Below, in pieces: positions 51,205-62,889 of a DNA stretch of 64,000 nt. Position 1 is the stretch's first letter. Each line of letters opens with the position of its first letter. This DNA is from Bacteroidota bacterium (GTDB lineage: Bacteria; Bacteroidota; Bacteroidia; Bacteroidales; Prolixibacteraceae). The DNA is taken from assembly GCA_023251455.1 (NCBI GenBank), contig JAHEYT010000024.1, positions 62,001 through 126,000 of the forward strand. The letters are read 5' to 3'. The translations under genes were made by a program, and so were the position numbers. Under the pieces are notes generated by a model that saw nothing but the letters and a program-made list of their open reading frames with translations, did no database searches and was not told the DNA's origin.

Positions 51205-51756
51205 TTATTCCATTATTATTTGGGTATAAATCTCTTTCAGCTTTTGTATTGCCCTGAAGGTTTTCACTTTCACAGCATTTTCATTCGATTCGATGGTCGC
51301 GGCAATTTCTTTGTACGAAAAACCCTGAAACCGGCTCAATTCAATCAGTTCGCGATAACCGGGCGGAAGCTTTTCCATGGCTTCGAGCAAAAAGTCGTAC
51401 GACTCGCGGGCTTCCATCGCCCTTACCGAATCGTCGTTGTCGCGCGCTGCAATTTCAGGTTCATCGTTCAAATCGTAAAATTTTCGTGCTCCCCTGAAAT
51501 AGTCAACCATGATGTTTCGCGCAATCCGGAAAAGCCAGTGCACAAACACCCGATCTTCTTTCCAACTTTGACTGTAGCGGATAATTTTCATGAAGACATT
51601 CTGCGTCAAATCGCGGCTGGCATCGGCATCGCGTGTCATGCGGACAAAATATCCGTACACGTTTTTGTAGTACCTGTCGTAAAGCACGGCGGCCGCTTTG
51701 TTGTCGCCCTGCGCCAGATGCTTCATCAGTTGTTCGTCGCTTAACCGTTCAGTCAT
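51205..51756 (-). CDS. ECF RNA polymerase sigma factor
   Basis: 183-residue sigma-70 family factor of the extracytoplasmic type. Region 2: AAVLYDRYYKNVYGYFVRMTRD and WLFRIARNIMVDYFR; region 4: LPPGYRELIELSRFQGFSYKEIAATI with helix-turn-helix ESNENAVKVKTFRAIQKLKE. Intact, unlike the copy at 31980. First gene of the operon sigma, anti-sigma, two DUF4097 genes, which it probably drives. A partial -7-like sequence lies about 55 nt upstream. Confidence 0.94.
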   Translation of the reverse strand: MTERLSDEQLMKHLAQGDNKAAAVLYDRYYKNVYGYFVRMTRDADASRDLTQNVFMKIIRYSQSWKEDRVFVHWLFRIARNIMVDYFRGARKFYDLNDEPEIAARDNDDSVRAMEARESYDFLLEAMEKLPPGYRELIELSRFQGFSYKEIAATIESNENAVKVKTFRAIQKLKEIYTQIIME

Positions 51757-51991
51757 GTAAATTTTGGAATCAGTTTGCTTTAAAATTCACTTATCTGAAA
51801 ACAATACCTGCAAAATAGTCAATTGGTTACTCGACCCGAAAAATAATTTTAGATTTTTTTCCTTCGATGTTTTTTCTTCGATCCTGACTTCATAGCCCTC
51901 CATTTCATTCCGGGTCATGCTTTTACATTTCGGGGCGTTGCCCTTTAAGGGTTTTCGAAGGTTTGTTCGTCGAATCAGAGTCTATTGAACT

Positions 51992-52020
51992 GCGCTTAGC
52001 GGTCCAAAACCGCTAAGTGC
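51992..52020. terminator. 12-bp stem-loop in the gap downstream of the GNAT-like gene
   Basis: GCGCTTAGCGGT (51992-52003) pairs with 52009-52020, one G-U, loop CCAAA. It follows the minus-strand gene ending at 52054 by 33 nt; there is no clear T-run, so it may be only a stem-loop. Confidence 0.4.
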
Positions 52021-52053
52021 ATGTAGTAAGAAATGAAACCCTGTGTGGCGAAA

Positions 52054-52533
52054 TTATTTAGCCCATTTATACAGCGGAAGTCCTGCTAATTGAGCGATGG
52101 TTTCGGCTGCCAAATCACCTTCGGGACTAAATGCCCATACGAATGCAGCTTTCAGCGGGTGATCTTTGCGAATGATTTCAATGGCGGACATCGCCAGGTT
52201 TTTAGTAATTCCTTTTCGGCGGTATTCTTCCAGAACCAGGGCCGAGCACAGGTAAATAGCATCGTATTGAATATTCAACGGGGTCAGGTTGAACAATTCT
52301 TTTTCTGAAATCTGATTGTCCAGAAACCGGTTCATCAATTCGAGTGTGGTGGTGATGAGCAAAACCCAGGCTACCGGACCATTTCCATCGTCGAATGCCG
52401 AAACTGTGGCTGGATGCATTTTTTGTAGTCGCTCCAATACTTCCGGATTTACATCGAGCTGACTCGGATCACTTTTAACGGCAAAAACTTCGTCTGCCAA
52501 TTGCACCAACCGTTCAAAATTGCTTAAAGTCAT
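52054..52533 (-). CDS. GNAT-like acetyltransferase
   Basis: 159 residues. The clear part is the acetyl-CoA region: YLCSALVLEEYRRKGITKNLAMSAIE (R-x-x-G-x-T loop) near residues 95-120. The first 70 residues are helical (FERLVQLADEVFAVK, LERLQKMHPATVSAF), and the last strands are short. The match is weaker than in the two GNATs at 37.4-38.5 kb, and the acceptor is unknown. It is divergent from the DUF2797 gene (139 nt apart). Confidence 0.7.
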   Translation of the reverse strand: MTLSNFERLVQLADEVFAVKSDPSQLDVNPEVLERLQKMHPATVSAFDDGNGPVAWVLLITTTLELMNRFLDNQISEKELFNLTPLNIQYDAIYLCSALVLEEYRRKGITKNLAMSAIEIIRKDHPLKAAFVWAFSPEGDLAAETIAQLAGLPLYKWAK

Positions 52534-52672
52534 GCAATAAAATTATAAAATTTATCAATTTGTCGAACACTTTTTCGTTCAAGGTATTGTTGGCCGTCAA
52601 ACCTTTTCATTCGGGCAACTGTTCCATTTCAGCAACAATTCTTTTCTTTGTATTGAAATAAACACAACGAGT

Positions 52673-53476
52673 ATGCTTGCTTCCGGAAATATCATCAAAA
52701 TGCGGTCGGAATTTGCCGATCCGGTTCAGTATTTTTTGCCATTGGGCGAAACAGAATTGCCAATGAACGATTTGATCGGGAAAACGATCAGCATGAAATT
52801 TACCGGGCAAATCAACTGCATCGCGTGCGGCAAGCGTACCAAAACATCTTTCGGACAAGGCTTTTGCTACAACTGCCTGCAAACGGCTCCCGAAGCCAGC
52901 GAAACGGTGATGCGTCCCGAATTGTCGAAAGCGCACCTTGGCATTGCCCGCGATATGGACTGGGCACGTGAACACGACCTGATTGACCATTACGTTTACC
53001 TTGCCGTTTCAGGAGAATTGAAGGTTGGCGTAACCCGCCATCACCAAGTGCCAACGCGCTGGATCGATCAGGGCGCAAGCGAAGCCATCATTCTGGCGCG
53101 GACTCCGAACCGCCACATTTCAGGAGTGATTGAAGTTTACCTGAAAAACTTCTTCTCGGACAAGACGAACTGGCGTTCGATGCTTCAGAATAAGGACATT
53201 CAGGAATACAACCTTCCGGAGGAAAAAGAAAAAGCTTACCAATTGCTTCCGGCCGAATTGCAGCAATATTTGCACCCCGACAACCAAATCTGGAAAATGA
53301 ACTATCCATGTTCCGACTTTCCGGCAAAAAATACCAGTGTTACGTTTGATAAGGATCCGGAGATTTCAGGAATTCTGAACGGAATAAAAGGGCAATACCT
53401 CATTTTTTCGGATGGAAGAGTGTTGAACATTCGTAAGCACAACGGGTACTTTCTGGAAGTCAGTGTAATTGACTAA
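52673..53476 (+). CDS. DUF2797 domain protein
   Basis: 267-residue cytoplasmic protein with an N-terminal zinc-ribbon-like part (CIACGKRTKTSFGQGFCYNC, two CxxC pairs at about 49-69) followed by the characteristic DUF2797 core: HYVYLAVSGELKVGVTRHHQ and RWIDQGASEAIIL, then NRHISGVIEVYLK. The pattern TLKVGxTR recalls the GIY-YIG fold (VYLAVSG...KVGVTR), so a distant nuclease relationship is possible; no reaction is established. Single gene, start ATG 52673. Confidence 0.85.
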   Translation: MLASGNIIKMRSEFADPVQYFLPLGETELPMNDLIGKTISMKFTGQINCIACGKRTKTSFGQGFCYNCLQTAPEASETVMRPELSKAHLGIARDMDWAREHDLIDHYVYLAVSGELKVGVTRHHQVPTRWIDQGASEAIILARTPNRHISGVIEVYLKNFFSDKTNWRSMLQNKDIQEYNLPEEKEKAYQLLPAELQQYLHPDNQIWKMNYPCSDFPAKNTSVTFDKDPEISGILNGIKGQYLIFSDGRVLNIRKHNGYFLEVSVID

Positions 53477-53585
53477 ATTGGTAAATTTAAGGATGCCGGC
53501 ATTTTGTCCTTCCTTCTCCGGTTTTTTTTTCGTTAATTTATAACTCCAAAAAGAAACCTTGGATTGACAAACTACTTTTTTGATT

Positions 53586-54605
53586 ATGGAAACTATAGAC
53601 TGGAAAAATTTGGGCTTTGGGTACATGAAAACGGATTACAACATCCGCTGTACATACAAAGACGGAGCATGGGGCGAGCTGGAAGTTAGCGACAGCGAAA
53701 TGGTAACGATGCACATGGCAGCTACTTGCATTCACTACGGACAGGAATCGTTTGAAGGATTGAAAGCATTTCGCGGAGCCGACAATAAAATACGGGTATT
53801 TCGTATGGATGAAAATGCCAAACGGATGCAGGATTCGAGCGTTGGAACCATGATGGCCATTCTTCCGATTGAAAAATTTGAAGAAGCTGTTATTAAAGCG
53901 GTGAAATTGAACGAGCGTTTTGTGCCGCCTTACGAATCAGGAGCAGCCTTGTATATTCGTCCGTTTTTGTTCGGAACCGGAGCTCAGGTAGGCGTTAAAC
54001 CTGCTTCAGAATATATGTTCATTATTTTTGTAACACCTGTAGGACCATATTTTAAAGGAGGTTTCCAAACTACGCCATTCGTCATCATGCGCGAGTTCGA
54101 CCGTTCGGCGCCGCTCGGAATGGGAAAATATAAAGTGGGCGGAAATTATGCCGCCAGCCTGGTTGCTGGTGCCAAAGCGCACGAATTGGGTTATTCAAAC
54201 GTGTTTTATCTCGATGCCATCGAAAAGAAATACATCGACGAATGTGGCGCTGCCAATTTCTTCGGAATTAAAAACAACACGTATATCACACCAAAATCGA
54301 GTTCAATTTTGCCTTCGATAACCAACAAAAGCTTGATGGTTTTGGCCGAAGACATGGGAATGAAGGTGGAACGCCGCCAGATTCCGGTGGAAGAACTAGC
54401 CACTTTTGAAGAAGCCGGTGCCTGCGGAACAGCCGCTGTAATTAGCCCGATTGAACGGATTGACGATTACGACGAGAAAAAATCCTACGTTTTCTCTACC
54501 GATGGGAAGCCTGGCCCGATCAGCGAAAAACTCTACAAAAAATTGCGCGGCATTCAATATGGCGACGAACCCGATACACACGGTTGGGTTACAATTATTG
54601 AATAA
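53586..54605 (+). CDS. ilvE: branched-chain amino acid aminotransferase
   Basis: 339-residue fold-type IV PLP enzyme transferring the amino group of Leu, Ile and Val to 2-oxoglutarate. Typical landmarks: THMHMAATCIHYGQESFEGLKAFRG-type N-terminal region (here MVTMHMAATCIHYGQ, SFEGLKAFRG), RPFLFGTGAQVGV, the PLP lysine in MGKYKVGGNYAAS, and DECGAANFFGI. ATG 53586 is preferred to the in-frame TTG two codons earlier. No leader peptide was found upstream. A terminator follows at 54629-54661. Confidence 0.95.
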   Translation: METIDWKNLGFGYMKTDYNIRCTYKDGAWGELEVSDSEMVTMHMAATCIHYGQESFEGLKAFRGADNKIRVFRMDENAKRMQDSSVGTMMAILPIEKFEEAVIKAVKLNERFVPPYESGAALYIRPFLFGTGAQVGVKPASEYMFIIFVTPVGPYFKGGFQTTPFVIMREFDRSAPLGMGKYKVGGNYAASLVAGAKAHELGYSNVFYLDAIEKKYIDECGAANFFGIKNNTYITPKSSSILPSITNKSLMVLAEDMGMKVERRQIPVEELATFEEAGACGTAAVISPIERIDDYDEKKSYVFSTDGKPGPISEKLYKKLRGIQYGDEPDTHGWVTIIE

Positions 54606-54628
54606 ATAAGCACAAAAACGATATTTTT

Positions 54629-54663
54629 AAAGCCCTGTTTGGAAGTTCCGAACAGGGCTTTTG
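54629..54663 (+). terminator. intrinsic terminator of ilvE
   Basis: 11-bp stem AAAGCCCTGTT (54629-54639) with 54651-54661, then TTG. The same AGCCCTGT core is used by the terminator at 58006-58047. Confidence 0.75.
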
Positions 54664-54786
54664 CATTAATCTCCTGAAATCACTTCCCAAAACCTGTTCT
54701 GCAACTTATTTTTCGATTTCACATAAGGGATTTAACGTCTGAACTCGTCTATAATTTGTAATTTGCACACAACCTGAAATCAATAA

Positions 54787-57990
<3,204 letters not shown>

Positions 57991-58005
57991 GTCCAGACAT
58001 TTTGC

Positions 58006-58047
58006 AAAGAAGCCCTGTCAGTTTATAATGTCTGACAGGGCTTCTTT
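58006..58047. terminator. bidirectional terminator between lacZ and nadA
   Basis: 16-bp perfect stem (58006-58021 with 58032-58047), A-run on one side and T-run on the other. Confidence 0.85.
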
Positions 58048-58048
58048 T

Positions 58049-59041
58049 TTATTTCGAGATCTCCAACATTCGGAGAATTGGAAGCTGAGCTTTTCTGATC
58101 ACTTCATCTGAAAGTGTTATTTCAGGCAATTCGTTTTTCAGACAAATGTATAATTTTTGAAGACTGTTCAGTTTCATGTACGAACAATCATTGCAGCCAC
58201 AGGTTGAATCGATTGATGGAGCCGGAATAAAAATTTTATCCGGACAGGCTTTGTTCATCTGGTGCAAAATACCGCTTTCGGTGGCCACAATGAATTTCTT
58301 CGATTCACTCTTGGTTACATAATTCAGTAGAGCTGTGGTAGAACCAATGTATTTAGCAACCAACAAAACCGGTTTTTCGCACTCCGGATGGGCAATAAAT
58401 TCGGCATCCGGATGCTGATCCATCAACTCGATAATCTTTTCAACCGAATATTTTTCGTGAACCATGCAGGCGCCATCCCAAAGAACCATTTCGCGTCCAG
58501 TCAGGCTATTGATGTAGTTACCCAGGTTTTTATCAGGCGCAAAAATCAGTTTTTGTTCCGGAGGAAAACTGTTGACGATCTTCAGCGCGTTGGCCGAGGT
58601 ACAAACCACGTCGGTCATGGTTTTTAGGTCGGCAGTACAATTGATATACGAAATCACCTGATGGTCGGGGTATTGGGCTTTAAATTCAGCGAATTTATTG
58701 GCAGGCGCTGAATCGGCGAGCGAGCAGCCTGCTTTCAGGTCGGGCAAAATCACCTTTTTTGATGGGTTAATGATTTTTGCAGTTTCTGCCATAAAATGAA
58801 CACCCACAAAAACAATCATGTCAGCTTCAGTTTTGGCAGCTTCCTGCGCTAAACCAAGGCTGTCGCCAACAAAATCAGCTATATCCTGAAGGTCGCTCTC
58901 CACATAATAGTGACTAAGAATGACCGCATTCTTTTCTTTTTTCAAGCGATTGATTTCTTCAACCAGCTTTAATTCCGGACTAATTTGCTCCTCAATAAAT
59001 CCCTTTTCATCAAGCATTTGCCGGATTTGTTTTTCTTCCAT
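58049..59041 (-). CDS. nadA: quinolinate synthase A
   Basis: 330-residue enzyme condensing iminoaspartate with dihydroxyacetone phosphate to quinolinate in de novo NAD synthesis, using a [4Fe-4S] cluster. The cluster Cys are in [17 protein letters not shown] and GCNDCSYMK. Other landmarks: [26 protein letters not shown] N-terminus, [21 protein letters not shown]. Start at ATG 59041 (MEEKQIRQM) is supported by TATTTTTG 36 nt upstream; the in-frame TTG at 59050 is less likely. nadB and nadC are not adjacent. Confidence 0.96.
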   Translation of the reverse strand: MEEKQIRQMLDEKGFIEEQISPELKLVEEINRLKKEKNAVILSHYYVESDLQDIADFVGDSLGLAQEAAKTEADMIVFVGVHFMAETAKIINPSKKVILPDLKAGCSLADSAPANKFAEFKAQYPDHQVISYINCTADLKTMTDVVCTSANALKIVNSFPPEQKLIFAPDKNLGNYINSLTGREMVLWDGACMVHEKYSVEKIIELMDQHPDAEFIAHPECEKPVLLVAKYIGSTTALLNYVTKSESKKFIVATESGILHQMNKACPDKIFIPAPSIDSTCGCNDCSYMKLNSLQKLYICLKNELPEITLSDEVIRKAQLPILRMLEISK

Positions 59042-59077
59042 CACATGCAATTTTTAGTTCGCACAAAATTAAGGCTG

Positions 59078-59085
59078 CAAAAATA
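59078..59085 (-). promoter_or_regulatory. -7 box of nadA
   Basis: TATTTTTG on the minus strand, 36 nt before ATG 59041. Confidence 0.6.
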
Positions 59086-59493
59086 TGATTTTCGAGTGAA
59101 AATGAAATGATAAAATAATAATATCGCCTTCCCGATCAACCAACTTCAACCCTTTTGTACCAAGTTATGAATTAAAACAGATCAGAAATCGAATTGTTTG
59201 AAGTCAGCATCATTGTAACCCGCCGAAAGTCATTCGATTGTTTTATAATAATTTTATTTAGAAATAAAATGATTATCGAATTAAATTTTTAATATTTATT
59301 AACACTTTATCAGCAACGATCCTGTTCATAACTATCCTTTTGAGAATCAGCAAATAGTTGTAATTTTCAACAGGGAAGAGGGTCCTATTAGACTGCATTT
59401 TTATCAGACTTCGGCTGCTGAATTTAATCGAATTGACACAGAATAGTAACATTATAGTAAGGAACAAATTACACATATTATACATCTATTAAC
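59086..59493. other. intergenic region between nadA and the TonB receptor
   Basis: About 410 nt, very AT-rich. No gene or known RNA is seen. A weak hairpin (ATAATTTTATTT / AAATAAAATGATTAT) lies near 59246-59274. Confidence 0.5.
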
Positions 59494-59501
59494 TTTCTTT
59501 G
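59494..59501 (+). promoter_or_regulatory. -7-like box of the TonB receptor gene
   Basis: TTTCTTTG (one mismatch to TAnnTTTG), 25 nt before ATG 59527. Confidence 0.45.
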
Positions 59502-59526
59502 TGCAGAAATTAAAATCAATTTTTCT

Positions 59527-62500
59527 ATGAAAAAGATGCTAAAAGTTTATTTAGTGCTAATTGCATTTTTTGCATTTGTTTTTTCAGGTTATTCGCAGGT
59601 TACAACCTCTGGAATTTCCGGAAAAATTACAGATGCAAACAACGAGGCTCTGCCGGGAGCTACAGTTTTGGCAGTGCATCAGCCTTCTGGTACCCAATAT
59701 GGTACTATTGCTAATTCGGAAGGTCGTTTTGCTCTACAAGGAATGCGTTCCGGTGGCCCATACAAGGTAGAAATTTCATTTGTTGGTTATAACAAAGCAA
59801 CTTATACTGAAATTACACTTTACCTTGGAGAATCATTTGTACTTAATGCTTCTCTTAAGGAGCAAAGTGTTGACGTAGCAGAAGTTATTGTTGTTGGATC
59901 AAAACCTTCAGCTTTTGGAACTGGCAAAACAGGAGCTTCAACCAACATTTCAACTGAGCAAATGACTCTTCTTCCATCGATCAACCGCAGTTTGGATGAT
60001 TTTACCCGTCTTTCACCCTATTCCGGTGCAGGAAATTCATTCGGCGGACGTGATGGTCGTTTGAATAATGTAACGATTGACGGAGCAAACTTCAATAATA
60101 ATTTCGGACTAAGTTCCAGCCTTCCAGGAGGTGGCAACCCGATTTCACTTGATGCGATTGATGAACTTCAGGTAACAATTGCTCCTTATGATGTAAAACA
60201 AGCTAACTTTGTAGGTGCTGGTATCAACGCAATTACCAAAAGTGGTAACAACCAGTTTAAAGGTTCAGCCTATACTTTTATGCGTAACCAGGATTATCGT
60301 GGAAATACAGTTGATGGATACGATCTTGGTGTTCGTCCGACAGAAAAGACAACAACCACTGGATTTACCTTAGGTGGTCCGATTATCAAAAATAAATTAT
60401 TCTTCTTTGTTAACGGAGAGCGCACCAATTCGCCTTCTCCAATTCAGCAGTGGAAGTTGTCGACTGATGGCGTTGCCAATGCCGATCAAAATATCACCCG
60501 GGTTACTGCAAACGATATGGAAGCATTTAAAACCGGATTGGCTAAATATGGTTATGATCCGGGATCTTATACCGATTATGATGGTGGTAATTTAAATAAA
60601 AAAATGCTTGCACGCATCGACTGGAACATTAACGACAATAACAAATTCACCATTCGTTACAACTACACCAAAAACGTAGCTGATATCCCAACTAATGCAA
60701 CTTCCACCGCAGCTACAAAAATGACTTCTGGCCGTATTTCGCAGAATGCAATGTCATTCAGAAACAACAGCTATTCGATGGACAACCTGGTTCATTCATT
60801 GACTGCTGAATTGAACACACGCATCAACAACAACATGTCGAATCAACTGTTAGGAACCTTCACCCGTATTGAAGATGTTCGTGGTTCGCTTTCTTCTCCA
60901 TTTCCACATATCGACATAATGAAAGACGGTGACGCCTTTATGTCAGCCGGTTATGAACTTTTTTCATGGAATAATGGTGTAAAAAATAATGTTACAAGTA
61001 TCGTTGACAACTTCACTTATTCTTTAGGTGTACATACTATTACTGCTGGTGCTAGTTATGAAGATCAGTATGTTTCAAATTCTTTCCAACGATTTGGCAC
61101 TGGTTATTACCGTTTTAAAAGTCTTGATGACTTTGTTAACGGAGCAACTCCTGAATCATGGGGACTTACCTACGGATACGGTGGTGAATTAAATCCCGTT
61201 GCTGATTTACGTTTTGGACAACTTTCAATCTATGCCCAGGACGAATGGAATATTACGAAAAACTTTAAATTGACCTATGGTGTTCGTGGCGATTTAACTT
61301 CGTACCTGAATGATCTGGTTGAAAATACCGAAGTATCGAAATTAACTTTCCTTGATAATAGAAAAATTAATACAGGATTGTGGCCAAATTCAAAATTCCT
61401 GCTGTCTCCACGTGTTGGATTCAGCTATGATGTAAAAGGCGACAAATCATTGAAAGTCAGAGGAGGAACAGGTATTTTTACTGGTCGTATTCCTTTGGTA
61501 TTCTTCACCAACATGCCAACAAACGGAGGTATGGTTCAAAATACTGTAACCAAAAGTGGAGCAACTGCCACTGCAGATTTAGCTAAATTGGTACCAGGTG
61601 GTAAAATAATTACAGATGTAAATGAAATGGTAAGTGTACTTGGATTACCAACGACCGCTACAGCAGCTCTTCCGAGTTCAATTGCAGCTGTTGATCCTGA
61701 CTTCAAGCTTCCTCAGGTATGGAAAAGCACTTTAGCCGTTGATTATCAAATACCAACTTCATTCCCAATGGCTTTGACTCTTGAAGGTATGTATTCTAAA
61801 GACATCAATGCTGTTTGTCAGGTAAACGCCAATATGCCAGATCCGGTTGCCTTAGGTTATAGCCGGTTCAATGGTCCTGATAATCGATACATCTATTCAA
61901 GCACCAAGATTAACAGTAAAGTTACTGATGCAATGGTACTGATGAACACAGATAAAGGTTATGGTTATACACTTAATGCTACCTATACTACTGAGCCTGT
62001 TAAGGATTTGAAAATGATGTTCGCCTACACTCATACTGTAGTTAAAGAAATTTCGGGTAACCCTGGAAGTCAGGCCAATTCAGCATGGCAAAACCAGGCT
62101 TCTGTTGATGGCCCTAACCAACTTGGCTTACAAAACTCACAGTATGTAACTCCAAATAAAGTTGTGGGATCGATTAGTTACCGCAAAGCATACGGAAAAT
62201 ATTTCGCAACCAACATTGGTCTTTATTACAATGGGTTTAATACAGGAAGTTACAGTTGGGTATATTCATCTGACATGAACAAGGACGGTGTAAACAACGA
62301 CTTAATGTATATTCCTGCTAGCAAGGATGAAATCCTGTTTAAAGATATTATCGACAGTAAAACAAAAGAAGTCTTCTTTACAGCAGCACAGCAATCTGAA
62401 GCATTGTGGAGCTTTATTGAACAAGATTCATATTTGAGCAAAAATAAAGGTAAATATGCTGAAGCTTATTCCGCAAAAATGCCTTGGGTTAATCGTTTTG

Positions 62501-62811
62501 ACTTAAAAATTGCTCAGGATTTCAGAGTAAAAGCTGGCAAAACATTAAATACTTTACAAATAAGTTTGGATATTCTGAACTTTGGAAACATGCTAAATGA
62601 TTCATGGGGTGTTACTCAAACCAGTGCCCCGTCAAATTATGGCAAAATTCTAAAATACGAAAGTGTTGATGCTTCCAATCACCCAATTTATTCTATGTAT
62701 TACACTACTGTTGATGGCGTTAAAAAGCTTCCAACAAAATCTTTCAGCGTTTATAATAACCAATCAAACTGCTGGCAGCTTCAACTTGGACTTAGATATA
62801 TCTTTAACTAG
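59527..62811 (+). CDS. Oar-like TonB-dependent outer-membrane receptor
   Basis: 1094 residues. Signal peptide MKKMLKVYLVLIAFFAFVFSGYSQ, then a carboxypeptidase-regulatory beta-sandwich (about 29-115, SGKITDANNEALPGATVLA), a plug (GKTGASTNISTEQMTLLPSINRSL, DGRLNNVTIDGANFNN, AINAITKSGNNQFKGS) and a long beta barrel ending in the aromatic residues LGLRYIFN. The N-terminus and RDGRLNNVTIDG resemble Oar/OmpA-related TonB receptors rather than SusC; no SusD follows. The ligand is unknown. A terminator follows directly. Confidence 0.92.
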   Translation: MKKMLKVYLVLIAFFAFVFSGYSQVTTSGISGKITDANNEALPGATVLAVHQPSGTQYGTIANSEGRFALQGMRSGGPYKVEISFVGYNKATYTEITLYLGESFVLNASLKEQSVDVAEVIVVGSKPSAFGTGKTGASTNISTEQMTLLPSINRSLDDFTRLSPYSGAGNSFGGRDGRLNNVTIDGANFNNNFGLSSSLPGGGNPISLDAIDELQVTIAPYDVKQANFVGAGINAITKSGNNQFKGSAYTFMRNQDYRGNTVDGYDLGVRPTEKTTTTGFTLGGPIIKNKLFFFVNGERTNSPSPIQQWKLSTDGVANADQNITRVTANDMEAFKTGLAKYGYDPGSYTDYDGGNLNKKMLARIDWNINDNNKFTIRYNYTKNVADIPTNATSTAATKMTSGRISQNAMSFRNNSYSMDNLVHSLTAELNTRINNNMSNQLLGTFTRIEDVRGSLSSPFPHIDIMKDGDAFMSAGYELFSWNNGVKNNVTSIVDNFTYSLGVHTITAGASYEDQYVSNSFQRFGTGYYRFKSLDDFVNGATPESWGLTYGYGGELNPVADLRFGQLSIYAQDEWNITKNFKLTYGVRGDLTSYLNDLVENTEVSKLTFLDNRKINTGLWPNSKFLLSPRVGFSYDVKGDKSLKVRGGTGIFTGRIPLVFFTNMPTNGGMVQNTVTKSGATATADLAKLVPGGKIITDVNEMVSVLGLPTTATAALPSSIAAVDPDFKLPQVWKSTLAVDYQIPTSFPMALTLEGMYSKDINAVCQVNANMPDPVALGYSRFNGPDNRYIYSSTKINSKVTDAMVLMNTDKGYGYTLNATYTTEPVKDLKMMFAYTHTVVKEISGNPGSQANSAWQNQASVDGPNQLGLQNSQYVTPNKVVGSISYRKAYGKYFATNIGLYYNGFNTGSYSWVYSSDMNKDGVNNDLMYIPASKDEILFKDIIDSKTKEVFFTAAQQSEALWSFIEQDSYLSKNKGKYAEAYSAKMPWVNRFDLKIAQDFRVKAGKTLNTLQISLDILNFGNMLNDSWGVTQTSAPSNYGKILKYESVDASNHPIYSMYYTTVDGVKKLPTKSFSVYNNQSNCWQLQLGLRYIFN

Positions 62812-62830
62812 TATTAGTTTAACCAATCAT

Positions 62831-62866
62831 AAAAAAGGGGTCTCCGCACAGAGATCCCTTTTTTCG
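62831..62866 (+). terminator. intrinsic terminator of the TonB receptor
   Basis: 14-bp stem (62831-62844 with 62851-62864, one G-U); A-run before and T-run after, so it can also serve the convergent GH5 gene. Confidence 0.75.
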
Positions 62867-62889
62867 TTTGGGTAAATGTGAAAAACTTA

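Noticed and set aside
59273..59485. 70-codon minus-strand frame upstream of the TonB receptor
   Set aside because: AT-rich, low-complexity sequence with no family-like motif, in the promoter region.
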